Shown here piece after piece: positions 1 to 9,077 of a stretch of DNA of 64,000 nt. The stretch spans positions 1 through 64,000 of the forward strand of contig CAAGAM010000195.1 of assembly GCA_900767815.1 (NCBI GenBank), given 5' to 3'. Every line of letters starts with the position of its first letter. Positions within the stretch are counted from its first letter, which is position 1. This DNA is from Clostridia bacterium (GTDB taxonomy: Bacteria; Bacillota; Clostridia; Christensenellales; Borkfalkiaceae). A model generated the notes under the pieces. The model was not told the DNA's origin, did not search any database, and was given only the letters and a program-made list of their open reading frames with translations. Made by a program: the position numbers and the translations under genes.

Positions 1-118
1 AGGGGCGTTTTTCTTATGATTTTTCGTGGTGTTTTACAACTTTCAAAAAAATTTTCAAAAAATTTCTAAAAATTACTGAAAAACGATTGACAAATCACAA
101 TAATGGCGGCGATTAAGC

Positions 119-147
119 TTGAAAAAAAATAAAAAATGTGATACAAT
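119..147 (+). promoter_or_regulatory. Sigma-A promoter of the topoisomerase pair
   Basis: The -35 TTGAAA (119-124) is separated by 17 bases from the -10 TACAAT (142-147), which is preceded by TGA and so is an extended -10. A transcript would start near 154 and give a leader of about 47 nt. A second TATAAT at 148-153 overlaps. Seen in sequence; use is inferred. Bases 1-118 are AT-rich and hold no gene I can support. Confidence 0.6.
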
Positions 148-174
148 TATAATATTGTATAAAGTTATTATAAG

Positions 175-188
175 CGGGCATATGCCCG
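175..188. repeat. 14-bp perfect palindrome before the ribosome binding site
   Basis: CGGGCATATGCCCG is a perfect dyad that ends two bases before the Shine-Dalgarno ACGGAGG (191-196 core) of the topoisomerase B gene. In RNA it would form a 5-bp stem with an AUAU loop; in DNA it could be an operator downstream of the start site. Function unknown. Confidence 0.5.
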
Positions 189-200
189 AACGGAGGAAAA

Positions 201-2159
201 ATGGCGCACGATTATAATTCACAGGACATAAAGATTCTGGAAGGTCTCGAAGCCGTCAGGGTAAGACCCGGTATGTATATCGGTTCTACGGGGCCTAAAG
301 GGTTACACCATATTTTGTGGGAAATCGTCGATAACGCGATCGACGAAGCCGCGAACGGATTTGCGGATAAAGTAGAAGTCGTTCTTTATAAAGACGGAAG
401 TGTTTCGGTTGAGGATAACGGAAGAGGTATTCCTACCGATATACATAAACAGGCGGGTGTTTCCGGCGTTCAGGTAGTCTTTACGCAACTTCATGCGGGC
501 GGTAAATTCAACAACGAAAACTATAGTTTTTCGGGCGGTCTGCACGGGGTAGGCGCGTCCGTTACCAACGCGCTTTCGGAATGGCTCGAGGTTGAAGTAT
601 ATAACAAAGTGGTTTACAAAATGAGATTCCACAGCTACTTCGACAAAACCCGCAAAAAGATGATTTCGGGCGAACCCGAAGCTCCGCTTGAAAAAACAAA
701 GATAAAGACGGACAAGCACGGAACTTTCGTTCGTTTCAAACCCGACAAAGAGGTTTTCGAAACGGTTGAATTCAGCCTTGAAACTATCGCCAAAAGGCTT
801 CGCGAACTTGCCTTTCTGAACAAGGGGATTACGATAAAACTTACCGATCTTCGCGACGACGAGAAGTTTTACAGCAAAACTTTCAAATACGACGGCGGTC
901 TTATCGATTACGTTTTATACCTTAACGAAGGGAAAACCAAACTTTACGATCTTCCCGTTTACGCAAAGACGGAAAAAGACGGAATACTTATCGAATTCGC
1001 CATTCAGCATACCGACAGTTACACCGAAAGCGTTTTCTCGTTCGTCAATAATATTCCCACGCCCGAAGGCGGCACGCACGAAATCGGCTTTAAGTCGGGC
1101 GTAACTAAAATTCTTAACGATTACGCAAAATCGAACAATCTCGTAAAGGAAAAAGACGTCGTGTTTACGGGCGAAGATTTCCGCGAAGGTATGACGGCTA
1201 TCATTTCCGTAAAGATGAAGAACGTCGAATTCGAGGGACAGACCAAGACGAAGCTCGGCAACCCGGAGGCTAAAGCGGCGGTCGAGGCGGCGACGATCGA
1301 AGAACTCGACGTGCTTGTCAGAAACAAGAAAAACAAACCGATTTTCGACGCGATGATAAAAAAAGCCGTAGGCGCGGCAAAAGCGAGAAACGCGGCGAGA
1401 CACGCAAAGGAAATCGCGAGAGCCAAAAACGGCGCGGATTCGGCTAAACTTATAGGTAAACTCGCTTCTTGTTCGAGCAGAAAAGCTGAATTCAACGAAG
1501 TTTTCATAGTCGAGGGCGATTCCGCAGGCGGAAGCGCGAAGCAGGGCAGAGATCGTCAGCATCAGGCAATTCTGCCTCTCAGAGGTAAGCCGCTCAACGC
1601 CGAAAAGAAGAGAATCGAAGAAGTTCTTAAAAACGAAGAAATAAGAACGATAATAAGCGCGCTCGGAACAGGTATCGGCAACGATTTCAACCTTGCAAAC
1701 CTTAATTATCACAAAGTAATAATTCTTTCCGATGCGGATCAGGACGGCGCGCACATAAGAGCCATTTTGCTTACTTTCTTCTTCAGATACATGAAACCTC
1801 TCATTCAGGAAGGACACGTATACATCGGAATGCCTCCCTTATATAAAGTTTACAAAAAGGACGTCGTAGAATATGCTTACGACGACAGTGAACTTCAGAA
1901 AGCGATAAACAAAGTGGGCAGAGGTTATCAGCTTCAGAGATATAAAGGTCTCGGCGAAATGAATCCCGAGCAGCTTTGGGATACTACAATGGACCCGCAG
2001 AAGAGAGTTCTTATGCAAGTTACGATAGAAGACGCCGCAGAGGCGGAAAAACTTATTACGACGCTTATGGGCGACGATATAGACGGCAGAAAGGCGTATA
2101 TAGCCGAACATGCCGATTTCAACAAAGAAGATACCTTTATGGATAAGGTTAACGTTTGA
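201..2159 (+). CDS. Type IIA DNA topoisomerase, B (ATPase) subunit, GyrB/ParE family
   Basis: ATP-driven subunit of DNA gyrase or topoisomerase IV; it closes an N-gate on DNA and, with the A subunit downstream, passes one duplex through another. The 652 residues show the GHKL ATPase fold (EIVDNAIDEA near 41-50, DNGRGIP near 72, SGGLHGVGAS near 111), the TOPRIM motif EGDSAGG near 438, the DADQDG metal site near 510 and the C-terminal RYKGLGEMNPEQLW block. Length is normal for a Gram-positive GyrB or ParE. The start follows GGAGG. It is 19 bases from the A subunit gene, so they form an operon. No dnaA, dnaN or recF lies beside it, so this may be the topoisomerase IV pair rather than gyrase; motifs alone do not decide. 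Confidence 0.93.
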   Translation: MAHDYNSQDIKILEGLEAVRVRPGMYIGSTGPKGLHHILWEIVDNAIDEAANGFADKVEVVLYKDGSVSVEDNGRGIPTDIHKQAGVSGVQVVFTQLHAGGKFNNENYSFSGGLHGVGASVTNALSEWLEVEVYNKVVYKMRFHSYFDKTRKKMISGEPEAPLEKTKIKTDKHGTFVRFKPDKEVFETVEFSLETIAKRLRELAFLNKGITIKLTDLRDDEKFYSKTFKYDGGLIDYVLYLNEGKTKLYDLPVYAKTEKDGILIEFAIQHTDSYTESVFSFVNNIPTPEGGTHEIGFKSGVTKILNDYAKSNNLVKEKDVVFTGEDFREGMTAIISVKMKNVEFEGQTKTKLGNPEAKAAVEAATIEELDVLVRNKKNKPIFDAMIKKAVGAAKARNAARHAKEIARAKNGADSAKLIGKLASCSSRKAEFNEVFIVEGDSAGGSAKQGRDRQHQAILPLRGKPLNAEKKRIEEVLKNEEIRTIISALGTGIGNDFNLANLNYHKVIILSDADQDGAHIRAILLTFFFRYMKPLIQEGHVYIGMPPLYKVYKKDVVEYAYDDSELQKAINKVGRGYQLQRYKGLGEMNPEQLWDTTMDPQKRVLMQVTIEDAAEAEKLITTLMGDDIDGRKAYIAEHADFNKEDTFMDKVNV

Positions 2160-2178
2160 TTTAAGGAGGAAAAAATAA

Positions 2179-4623
2179 ATGTCTGAAAATAAAGACTCGA
2201 TAATCACCAGCCCGCTCGAGGACGTCCTCCACAATTCGATGATTCCTTATGCGGAATACGTAATATTGGACAGAGCGCTTCCGAGAGTCGAAGACGGTTT
2301 AAAACCGGTGCAGAGAAGAATTTTATATTCTATGTACGATCTCGGAATCACTCCCGACAAAGGCTATAAAAAGAGCGCGAGAGTAGTCGGCGACTGTCTC
2401 GCCAAATACCACCCTCACGGCGACAGTTCGGTTTACGACGCAATGGTTCGTCTCGCTCAGCCGTACAACATGAGAAACACTCTTGTCGACGGTCACGGAA
2501 ACTTCGGTTCTATCGACGGCGACAGCGCGGCGGCAATGAGATATACCGAGGTCAGGCTTCAGCAGCTTGCCCTCGAGCTTCTGACGGATATAGATAAAGA
2601 CACCGTAAACTGGTCGCTCAATTTCGACGACTCGTTAAAAGAGCCCGACACTCTTCCCGGAAGATTTCCGAATCTTCTTGTAAACGGCGCTACGGGCATA
2701 GCCGTAGGTCTTGCGACTAATATTCCTACGCACAATCTCGCCGAGGTAATAGACGGCGTCGTGGCATATCTTAACGATCCGAAAATTTCCCTCGACGATA
2801 TGATGAAGATCGTTAAAGGTCCCGATTTCCCGACGGGCGGTTATATCATAGCCGGCACCGAACTTAAAACGGCTTACGAGACGGGTAAGGGAAAAATCAC
2901 GTTAAGAGCGAAAATCAATATCGAGGAAGGTGAAGGCAAGAAGAAAAACATTGTCATAACCGAACTTCCTTATCAGGTAAATAAAGCTCAGCTTCTGAAA
3001 AAAATCGCCGATTTGCAAGAAGAAAACAAAGACGCGCTTGCGGGAATCGCCGACATCGCGGACGAATCGGACAGATCGGGTATGAGAGCGGTAATCAGGG
3101 TAAAGAAGGACTATAATCCCCAGCAAATCCTCGATTTCCTTTTCAAATATACTCAGTTGCAGTGTACTTACGGCATAAACATGGTTGCGATAGCCGACGG
3201 AAAGCCCAAGCTCATGGGGCTTCTGGATATTATAAAATACTACGTCGATTACCAGATAAATATCATTGTAAGAAGAACTAAATTCGACCTTAACAAGGCA
3301 AAAGAAAGAGCGCATATATTGGAAGGTCTGATCATCGCCGTAAACAATATCGACGAGGTTATCAGAATAATCAAAACTTCGCCCGATACGCCTACCGCAA
3401 AGGTTAATTTAAGAGCCGCGTTCGACCTTTCCGATAAACAGGCTCAGGCTATTCTCGATTTAAGACTTGCGAGAATTACAAAGCTCGAAGTTAATAACCT
3501 TAAAGAGGAACTCGAAGCTCTCAAAAAACTTATTGCGGAATTACAGAGTATTCTCGACAGCAAAAAACTTCAGAAAGACGTCGTTAAAAAAGAAATTCTC
3601 GCCATAAAGAAGAAATATCGCGACGACAGGCGTTCCGTAATAGTTACGTCCGCAGACGAGATTCATTTTGACAAAACGGCGGAAAAATCCTACGTCGAAA
3701 ACATTGTCGTCGGATACAATCTCAACGGAGTAATAAGAAAGGTCAAGCTTGCTACATATAAAAAATACGTTAAGAACGAAACGCCGAATAAGGGCGAATT
3801 GTTTGCATTCAAAGTTGAAACGGATACTTCGTATATGCTTTATATGTTTACAAATCTCGGTAATTGTTACAGAATCGATCCCGAGGCTTTGCCCGAAGCA
3901 AGCGGTGCGATGAGCGGCGGCATTAAATTCTCTCAGCTTGTAAAGAACAGTCCGAAAGACGAAGTCCCCGTAGCGATATATGCGGGTAAAGACGAAGATT
4001 TCCCGTCGTCAAGGCTTTATTTCTTCACGAAAGGCGGAATGGTCAAACTTACGCCGTGGAGCGAATACGACGTTAAAAAACCCGTATTCCAGGCTATAAA
4101 GCTCAAAGAAGGCGACGAGCTTCTTAAAACAGAGGAAGAAATTCCCGATTCGGATTTCTTCTTTGCCACGAAAAACGGATTCTGCCTTAATTGTTCGGAT
4201 GAATTCCCGCAGCAGCTCAGAGTTTCGGGCGGCGTAAAGGGAATGGATATCGAGGACGGCGACGAAATTATTACCGCAACGCAGATAAAGAAGAATGCGG
4301 ATTATGAAATAGTCGTCGCTACGTCTTTCGGTACGTTCAAGAAAGTTGATTTGGGAACGATAGCCAGAACCGCAAGGGCAAGAAAGGGAGTAAGACTCGT
4401 TGACGTCGGAATCGACGGAACGGAATGCGTAAAACTCGCAGAACCTAAGGAAGAATCGGCGAGCCTGACTCTTCTCATAGAAGACGACGGCGGAAACGTA
4501 ATGCACGCGCTTTCGGAGGAACTTGCAAACGAAAGCAGAACGACGAAAGGAAAACCGATTGCCAAGCTCGGTATATTCAAAACGGCTTTGGTTTATCCCT
4601 TTCGTTTACCCGAAGGAAAATGA
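2179..4623 (+). CDS. Type IIA DNA topoisomerase, A subunit, GyrA/ParC family
   Basis: DNA-breaking and rejoining subunit, 814 residues. The winged-helix and tower region carries [35 protein letters not shown] and the catalytic tyrosine in AAMRYTE (Tyr122). The C-terminal half has repeated beta-pinwheel blades, including one with ARKGVRL. The blade-1 site where gyrases carry the GyrA box (Q[RK]RGG[RK]G) instead reads [14 protein letters not shown], so the box needed for DNA wrapping and negative supercoiling is not visible. Either this is a ParC-type enzyme or an unusual gyrase. The start follows AAGGAGG, 19 bases after the B subunit. Confidence 0.92.
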   Translation: MSENKDSIITSPLEDVLHNSMIPYAEYVILDRALPRVEDGLKPVQRRILYSMYDLGITPDKGYKKSARVVGDCLAKYHPHGDSSVYDAMVRLAQPYNMRNTLVDGHGNFGSIDGDSAAAMRYTEVRLQQLALELLTDIDKDTVNWSLNFDDSLKEPDTLPGRFPNLLVNGATGIAVGLATNIPTHNLAEVIDGVVAYLNDPKISLDDMMKIVKGPDFPTGGYIIAGTELKTAYETGKGKITLRAKINIEEGEGKKKNIVITELPYQVNKAQLLKKIADLQEENKDALAGIADIADESDRSGMRAVIRVKKDYNPQQILDFLFKYTQLQCTYGINMVAIADGKPKLMGLLDIIKYYVDYQINIIVRRTKFDLNKAKERAHILEGLIIAVNNIDEVIRIIKTSPDTPTAKVNLRAAFDLSDKQAQAILDLRLARITKLEVNNLKEELEALKKLIAELQSILDSKKLQKDVVKKEILAIKKKYRDDRRSVIVTSADEIHFDKTAEKSYVENIVVGYNLNGVIRKVKLATYKKYVKNETPNKGELFAFKVETDTSYMLYMFTNLGNCYRIDPEALPEASGAMSGGIKFSQLVKNSPKDEVPVAIYAGKDEDFPSSRLYFFTKGGMVKLTPWSEYDVKKPVFQAIKLKEGDELLKTEEEIPDSDFFFATKNGFCLNCSDEFPQQLRVSGGVKGMDIEDGDEIITATQIKKNADYEIVVATSFGTFKKVDLGTIARTARARKGVRLVDVGIDGTECVKLAEPKEESASLTLLIEDDGGNVMHALSEELANESRTTKGKPIAKLGIFKTALVYPFRLPEGK

Positions 4624-4676
4624 TAACGGAATAAAATCCGGAATTGCAGTAAAAGAGAGCGACACGGAAGAAAACG

Positions 4677-4705
4677 GGTATATGCGGAATAATTCCGCAT
4701 ATACC
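4677..4705. repeat. 14+1+14 perfect inverted repeat
   Basis: Arms GGTATATGCGGAAT and ATTCCGCATATACC flank a single A. As RNA it gives an 11-bp stem with a 7-base loop, but no T run follows, so it is not a standard terminator. It sits between the topoisomerase A gene and the next start (4748). It could be an operator or an RNA processing or stability element. Function unknown. Confidence 0.55.
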
Positions 4706-4747
4706 GTGAAATTTCAGAATAACGAACCCAAAGGACGCAATAAGGAA

Positions 4748-5296
4748 ATGGAAAAGACCAGAGCGGATATTTTAATCGAAAAATCAAAAAAGAATTATTC
4801 ATCCGCAGTACAGCTTATAACGGATTTATATGATAACGTTTTTGCGAAAAGCAAAGATTTCAGGTATGAAAAAAGGCAGGTATTATCCGACTACGATTGT
4901 TATCTCCAAGCCGTTCTTATAAAAATATGCGCCGTAAGAAACAGGTTTTTAGCCGATGAAATGAATTTCATCGAAAATATCGCGGATTACGGCAAGCTTC
5001 ACGAAGGTGCGGATTATACGCTTTTCGCGGGTTGCGTCAAGGATATGAGCGACAGACTTTTGTCCGAAGCGGAGGAGAGGTTGAAAATAATTCCGATCTG
5101 CTTTAAACTCGCGGGGGCTGTCGACGCGTCGAAAAACACGTCGTCAATGAGGGCGTTGCTCGATTGCACCGTAAAAATCGCGTTTAATCTGAAACTTATC
5201 GATCCGTCTGCGGATGTCAAAGATAATTCGGATATAATGTCCGCGTTCAATGCCGTATATGCTTTTGCGAGAGGAAACGGCATCAGTTTAAAATGA
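4748..5296 (+). CDS. Unknown helical protein, possibly TerB-like
   Basis: Unknown 182-residue soluble protein, predicted mostly helical. An open frame extends upstream to 4523, overlapping the topoisomerase gene and the inverted repeat. I chose ATG 4748 because it follows AAGGAA and removes an implausible low-homology leader. The middle (LQAVLIKICAVRNRFLADEM) and the later IPICFKLAGAVDAS segment resemble the spaced helix pairs of TerB-like proteins, but the acidic TerB residues are weak; this is a loose resemblance only. It ends 14 bases before trkA, so it may be co-transcribed with it. Confidence 0.6.
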   Translation: MEKTRADILIEKSKKNYSSAVQLITDLYDNVFAKSKDFRYEKRQVLSDYDCYLQAVLIKICAVRNRFLADEMNFIENIADYGKLHEGADYTLFAGCVKDMSDRLLSEAEERLKIIPICFKLAGAVDASKNTSSMRALLDCTVKIAFNLKLIDPSADVKDNSDIMSAFNAVYAFARGNGISLK

Positions 5297-5310
5297 GGGT
5301 GATAATATAA

Positions 5311-6678
5311 ATGAAAATTATTATTGTCGGCGGAGGAAAAGTAGGTAAAACGATCATCGAAAGCATGCTGAAAGAAAAGCATGAGATAGTTCTTATCGAT
5401 AATAATCCGAAGGTTGTCGGGAACGTAACCGATCTTTACGACGTAATGGGAGTTTGCGCCAACGGTACGGAGTATGAAAAGCTTCTCGAAGCCGGTGCCG
5501 ATAAAACCGATTTATTTATTGCCGTGACGGGGTCGGACGAACTCAACATGCTTTCCTGCTTTGCCGCAAAAAAAATGGGTGCAAGCCATACGGTTGCGAG
5601 GGTGAGGAATTCGGAATACAACACCGCAAGCTGGGGCTTTATGAAAGAACAGCTTGAAATATCCATGGCTGTCAACCCCGAAAAACTTGCCGCCGAGGCG
5701 ATTTTCGATACGTTGAAACTTCCTTCCGCAACCAAAGTCGAAACGTTTACGGCGAGAAGTTTCGAAATGCTCGAAATCACCGTTAAAAAAGGTTCCGCAA
5801 TAGACGGGTTAACCCTCATAGATTTAAGAAAAAAGTTTCACGAGAAATTTCTTGTCTGCGTTGTTCAGCGTGGAGAAGAGGTTTTTATTCCGAACGGCAC
5901 TTTCAGGGTGCTGAGCGGAGATAAAATCGGCGTCATGGTTACAAATACGGACGCTCATGCCGTTTTGAAAAACTTCGGCTACGCTACGAAAGAAGCAAAA
6001 AACATAATGCTTATCGGAGCGGGCAAAACATCCCTGTATCTTGCCGATATGCTTATAAAAGGGCGGAGCAGTGTTAAAATTATCGAGAAAGACCCGGAAA
6101 AATGTGAGGAGATATGCGAAAAGCTTTCATCGAAAGCAACGGTTGTTTCGGGCGACGGAATGAGCCAGGAAATTCTTCTCGAAGAGGGAATAGAAGACCT
6201 GGACGCTTTGGTCGCGCTTACCAACAGAGACGAAGAGAATATACTTATCTCGTTCTACGCGCTTTCCAAACACGTTTCGAAAGTAATTGCTAAAGTCAAC
6301 AGAAACGAACTGTCGGGAATTTCGGAAAAACTCGGGCTTGAAACGATTTTTTCTCCTAAAAACATCGTTGCCGATATTCTCGTAAGATATGCAAGGGCGA
6401 TAAGCAACAGTATAGGAAGCAAAGTCGAAACGTTGTACAGCTTATTCGGCGGAAATGCCGAGGCGTTGGAGTTCAACGTGGAATCGGATTTCGAATATAC
6501 CGAAACGCCGCTTAAAAAACTCGAAATAAAATCCGACGTTCTGCTTGCGGGAATAACGAGGGAAAACATCGCGTTCATCCCGGGCGGAGACGACGTTATT
6601 CATGCGGGCGATAAGGTTATCGTGATTGCAAAAGGTGAAAGGCTTTGCAACCTTTCCGATATCTTGAAACGAAAATAA
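5311..6678 (+). CDS. trkA: Trk/Ktr potassium uptake regulatory subunit TrkA
   Basis: Cytoplasmic NAD(H)- or nucleotide-binding gating subunit of a potassium transporter. The 455 residues hold two RCK halves: Rossmann motif GGGKVG at about residue 7 with acidic LIDNN after it, a first TrkA-C domain near 140-215, a second Rossmann with GAGKTS near 233, and a second TrkA-C domain near 365-450. This double form is the classic TrkA length. A good Shine-Dalgarno (GAGGGTGAT) precedes the start. The membrane subunit starts 2 bases after its stop, so the two form an operon and a complex (established family knowledge). Confidence 0.93.
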   Translation: MKIIIVGGGKVGKTIIESMLKEKHEIVLIDNNPKVVGNVTDLYDVMGVCANGTEYEKLLEAGADKTDLFIAVTGSDELNMLSCFAAKKMGASHTVARVRNSEYNTASWGFMKEQLEISMAVNPEKLAAEAIFDTLKLPSATKVETFTARSFEMLEITVKKGSAIDGLTLIDLRKKFHEKFLVCVVQRGEEVFIPNGTFRVLSGDKIGVMVTNTDAHAVLKNFGYATKEAKNIMLIGAGKTSLYLADMLIKGRSSVKIIEKDPEKCEEICEKLSSKATVVSGDGMSQEILLEEGIEDLDALVALTNRDEENILISFYALSKHVSKVIAKVNRNELSGISEKLGLETIFSPKNIVADILVRYARAISNSIGSKVETLYSLFGGNAEALEFNVESDFEYTETPLKKLEIKSDVLLAGITRENIAFIPGGDDVIHAGDKVIVIAKGERLCNLSDILKRK

Positions 6679-6680
6679 TT

Positions 6681-8159
6681 ATGAATTACAGAATGATTTT
6701 TTCCACAGCGGGAAAAGTTATTATAACGATAGGCGTGCTTTTATTGTTGCCTCTTATCACGGCGATGATTTTCGGCGAATGGAATTGTGTTTTTGCATTC
6801 GGCGAAACCATGGCGGGAGCTTTGATTGTCGGCGCGGCTATGGTTTTTTCCCTTAAACCGAGAAATATGATTTTCTTTTCGAAAGAAGGGTTTATCACCG
6901 TTGCCGTCTGCTGGGTTGCAAGCTCGCTGGTAGGCGCCGTTCCGTTCGTCATAAGCGGCGCGATTCCTTCTTTTACGGACGCTTTATTCGAAATTGTAAG
7001 CGGTCTTACGACGACGGGTGCGTCGATTGTTCCGAACGTCGAAATCCTGCCGAAATCGATGCTGTTCTGGCGGTCGTTTTCCCATTGGATCGGCGGAATG
7101 GGCGTTATAGTATTCGTTATGGCGATAACTGCCAGAGCGCCCGACAGATCGATGCACATTTTAAGAGCGGAGATGCCCGGGCCTATCGTAGACAAACTCG
7201 TGCCGAGATCGAAAGATACCGCGAAAATTCTTTATCTTATATATATGGGATTAACCGTCGTTACGGTGATAGCCCTTCTTTGTTGCGGAATGCCTTTTTT
7301 CGACAGTTTGTTGCATGCGTTCGGAGCTGCGGGAACGGGCGGATTCGGTATAAAGGCAAACAGCATAGGAGGATATTCGGCGGCTTCGCAGTGGGTTTTG
7401 ACGATCTCGATGTTTGTCTTTGCCATAAACTTCAACATCTATTATCTGATATTGATCGGAAAAGTAAAAACCGCGCTTAAAAGTACGGAATTACGCGTCT
7501 TTACGGGCATGGTTGTCTGCGTTACGCTTGTCATTTCGTTTAATATTCTCGATTTATGCTCGTCGTTCGGCGAAGCGTTAAGGACGGCGGCGTTTCAGGT
7601 CAGTTCCATTGTTTCGACAACGGGTTACACGACGGTTGATTACGACAAGTGGAACGCTTTGTCGAAAACCCTTTTATTGCTTATGATGTTTATGGGCGGC
7701 TGTGCGGGTTCTACCGCGGGCGGTCTGAAAGTTTCAAGGCTTGTAATCATGTGGAGAGCGATAAAGCGGGAATTTAAAAAAGCTTTGCATCCCAGAACGG
7801 CAAGCGTTGTAAAATTCGAGGGAAAGAAAGTGGACGAATCGACGATAAACGGAATAGGCATTTATTTCGGAATATACGTATTTCTCCTTATCGGGATGAT
7901 TATTTTATTATCGATAGATCCGTGGTGTGCGGAGCTTGCGGCAGGCGGGCAGTATAACGTTTTCGAAACCAACTTTTCGGCGGTGTTGACTTGTATAAGC
8001 AACGTCGGTCCGGGGCTTGGCGGTGTAGGGCCGACGCAAAGTTTCGCTCTCTACAGCCCTTTTTCCAAACTTGTGCTTACTTTTGCCATGTTGCTCGGAA
8101 GATTGGAAATTTATCCTATGCTTTTAACGTTTATTCCGATGACGTGGATAAAAAAATAA
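6681..8159 (+). CDS. trkH: Trk/Ktr potassium uptake membrane subunit TrkH
   Basis: Potassium-translocating membrane subunit of the TrkH/KtrB family, 492 residues, with about ten membrane segments and four pore-loop filters visible as TTTGAS, GAAGTGGFG, VSTTGYTT and SNVGPGLG. An upstream ATG (6645) is in frame but lies inside trkA; ATG 6681, two bases after the trkA stop, gives the usual N terminus. Coupled to trkA. The terminator at 8162-8190 ends the unit. Confidence 0.92.
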   Translation: MNYRMIFSTAGKVIITIGVLLLLPLITAMIFGEWNCVFAFGETMAGALIVGAAMVFSLKPRNMIFFSKEGFITVAVCWVASSLVGAVPFVISGAIPSFTDALFEIVSGLTTTGASIVPNVEILPKSMLFWRSFSHWIGGMGVIVFVMAITARAPDRSMHILRAEMPGPIVDKLVPRSKDTAKILYLIYMGLTVVTVIALLCCGMPFFDSLLHAFGAAGTGGFGIKANSIGGYSAASQWVLTISMFVFAINFNIYYLILIGKVKTALKSTELRVFTGMVVCVTLVISFNILDLCSSFGEALRTAAFQVSSIVSTTGYTTVDYDKWNALSKTLLLLMMFMGGCAGSTAGGLKVSRLVIMWRAIKREFKKALHPRTASVVKFEGKKVDESTINGIGIYFGIYVFLLIGMIILLSIDPWCAELAAGGQYNVFETNFSAVLTCISNVGPGLGGVGPTQSFALYSPFSKLVLTFAMLLGRLEIYPMLLTFIPMTWIKK

Positions 8160-8161
8160 TG

Positions 8162-8190
8162 AAAAGGAGCGGTTTTTACGCTCTTTTTTA
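8162..8190 (+). terminator. Terminator after trkH
   Basis: GAGCG / CGCTC stem with a 7-base loop, extended by AAAAG pairing with the following T run, then TTTTTTA. Rho-independent form; begins 3 bases after the trkH stop. Confidence 0.75.
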
Positions 8191-8209
8191 TCATTTTCAC
8201 ATTAAGTCG

Positions 8210-8238
8210 TTGACAATATAGTTTGAATTTAATATAAT
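8210..8238 (+). promoter_or_regulatory. Consensus sigma-A promoter of the HAD/Glp-like operon
   Basis: Perfect TTGACA (8210-8215), 17 bases, perfect TATAAT (8233-8238). Predicted start near 8245, about 20 bases before the first gene. Confidence 0.8.
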
Positions 8239-8265
8239 TTTATTAAACATAGGTCAAAATATAAT

Positions 8266-9063
8266 ATGAGTAATTTAAAAGATGTTTTAAAAAACGTAAA
8301 ATATTTATTGCTCGATATGGACGGGACTGTTTATCTCGGCGGAAAACTTATCGGCCACATGGATAAAACGCTTGATAAAATTCGAAAAGCGGGGAAAAAG
8401 ATTATTTATCTTACAAACAATTCCTCAAAAAGCGTGGAGAGTTATTATAAGAAGCTGACGGACATGAATCTTTTCAGGCTCGGCGATGAAGTTAAAACTT
8501 CGGGCTTAGCCGCAATCGATTTTTTAAAAGCAAACAGAAAAGGCAAAACGGTAAGGCTGCTTGGTACAACGAGCCTTAAAGAAGAGTTTGCGAAAAACGG
8601 AATAAATGTTACGGAAGAGGGTGTTGCAGATATCTGCGTGCTTGCTTACGATACGGAATCGACATACGTAAAACTTTGCAAATTTACCGATAATCTCTGG
8701 GAAAATGCAGAATATATCGCAACGCATCCCGATATCAATTGTCCTTCTGAAAACAAACCGTTACCCGACGTCGGCTCTTTTATCGAACTGATAAAAACAT
8801 CGACGGGAAGAGTTCCCGACGTGATTATCGGCAAGCCTTATAAAACGTTCGGCGATTGGCTTATGAGAGAATATAACGCCGCCCCGGAGGAGTTTATGAT
8901 GGTCGGCGACAGGCTTTATACAGACATTGCGTTCGGGGTTAATTGCGGTTTTCACAGTTTATTTGTTTTGTCGGGCGAAGGCACGGAGGACATGGTTGAC
9001 AAATCGGATAAAAAACCCGAATTTATATTAGACAGTTTAAACGATATCGTCGAATATCTTTAA
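8266..9063 (+). CDS. HAD hydrolase, subfamily IIA (NagD/PGP/AraL type)
   Basis: Cytoplasmic phosphatase of 265 residues that acts on small phosphorylated metabolites. HAD motif I is LLLDMDGTVY (Asp17 nucleophile, Asp19 acid), motif II is in YLTNNSSKS, the C2-type cap lies between, motif III Lys is near IIGKPYK and motif IV is MVGDRLYTDI. Context suggests the substrate: the next three genes form a glycerol 3-phosphate dehydrogenase-like set, and family members include glycerol-3-phosphate and phosphoglycolate phosphatases. That assignment is inference. It is first in an operon behind a consensus promoter; its own Shine-Dalgarno (AGGT) is weak. Confidence 0.88.
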   Translation: MSNLKDVLKNVKYLLLDMDGTVYLGGKLIGHMDKTLDKIRKAGKKIIYLTNNSSKSVESYYKKLTDMNLFRLGDEVKTSGLAAIDFLKANRKGKTVRLLGTTSLKEEFAKNGINVTEEGVADICVLAYDTESTYVKLCKFTDNLWENAEYIATHPDINCPSENKPLPDVGSFIELIKTSTGRVPDVIIGKPYKTFGDWLMREYNAAPEEFMMVGDRLYTDIAFGVNCGFHSLFVLSGEGTEDMVDKSDKKPEFILDSLNDIVEYL

Positions 9064-9077
9064 AACGGAGGTTTTTA

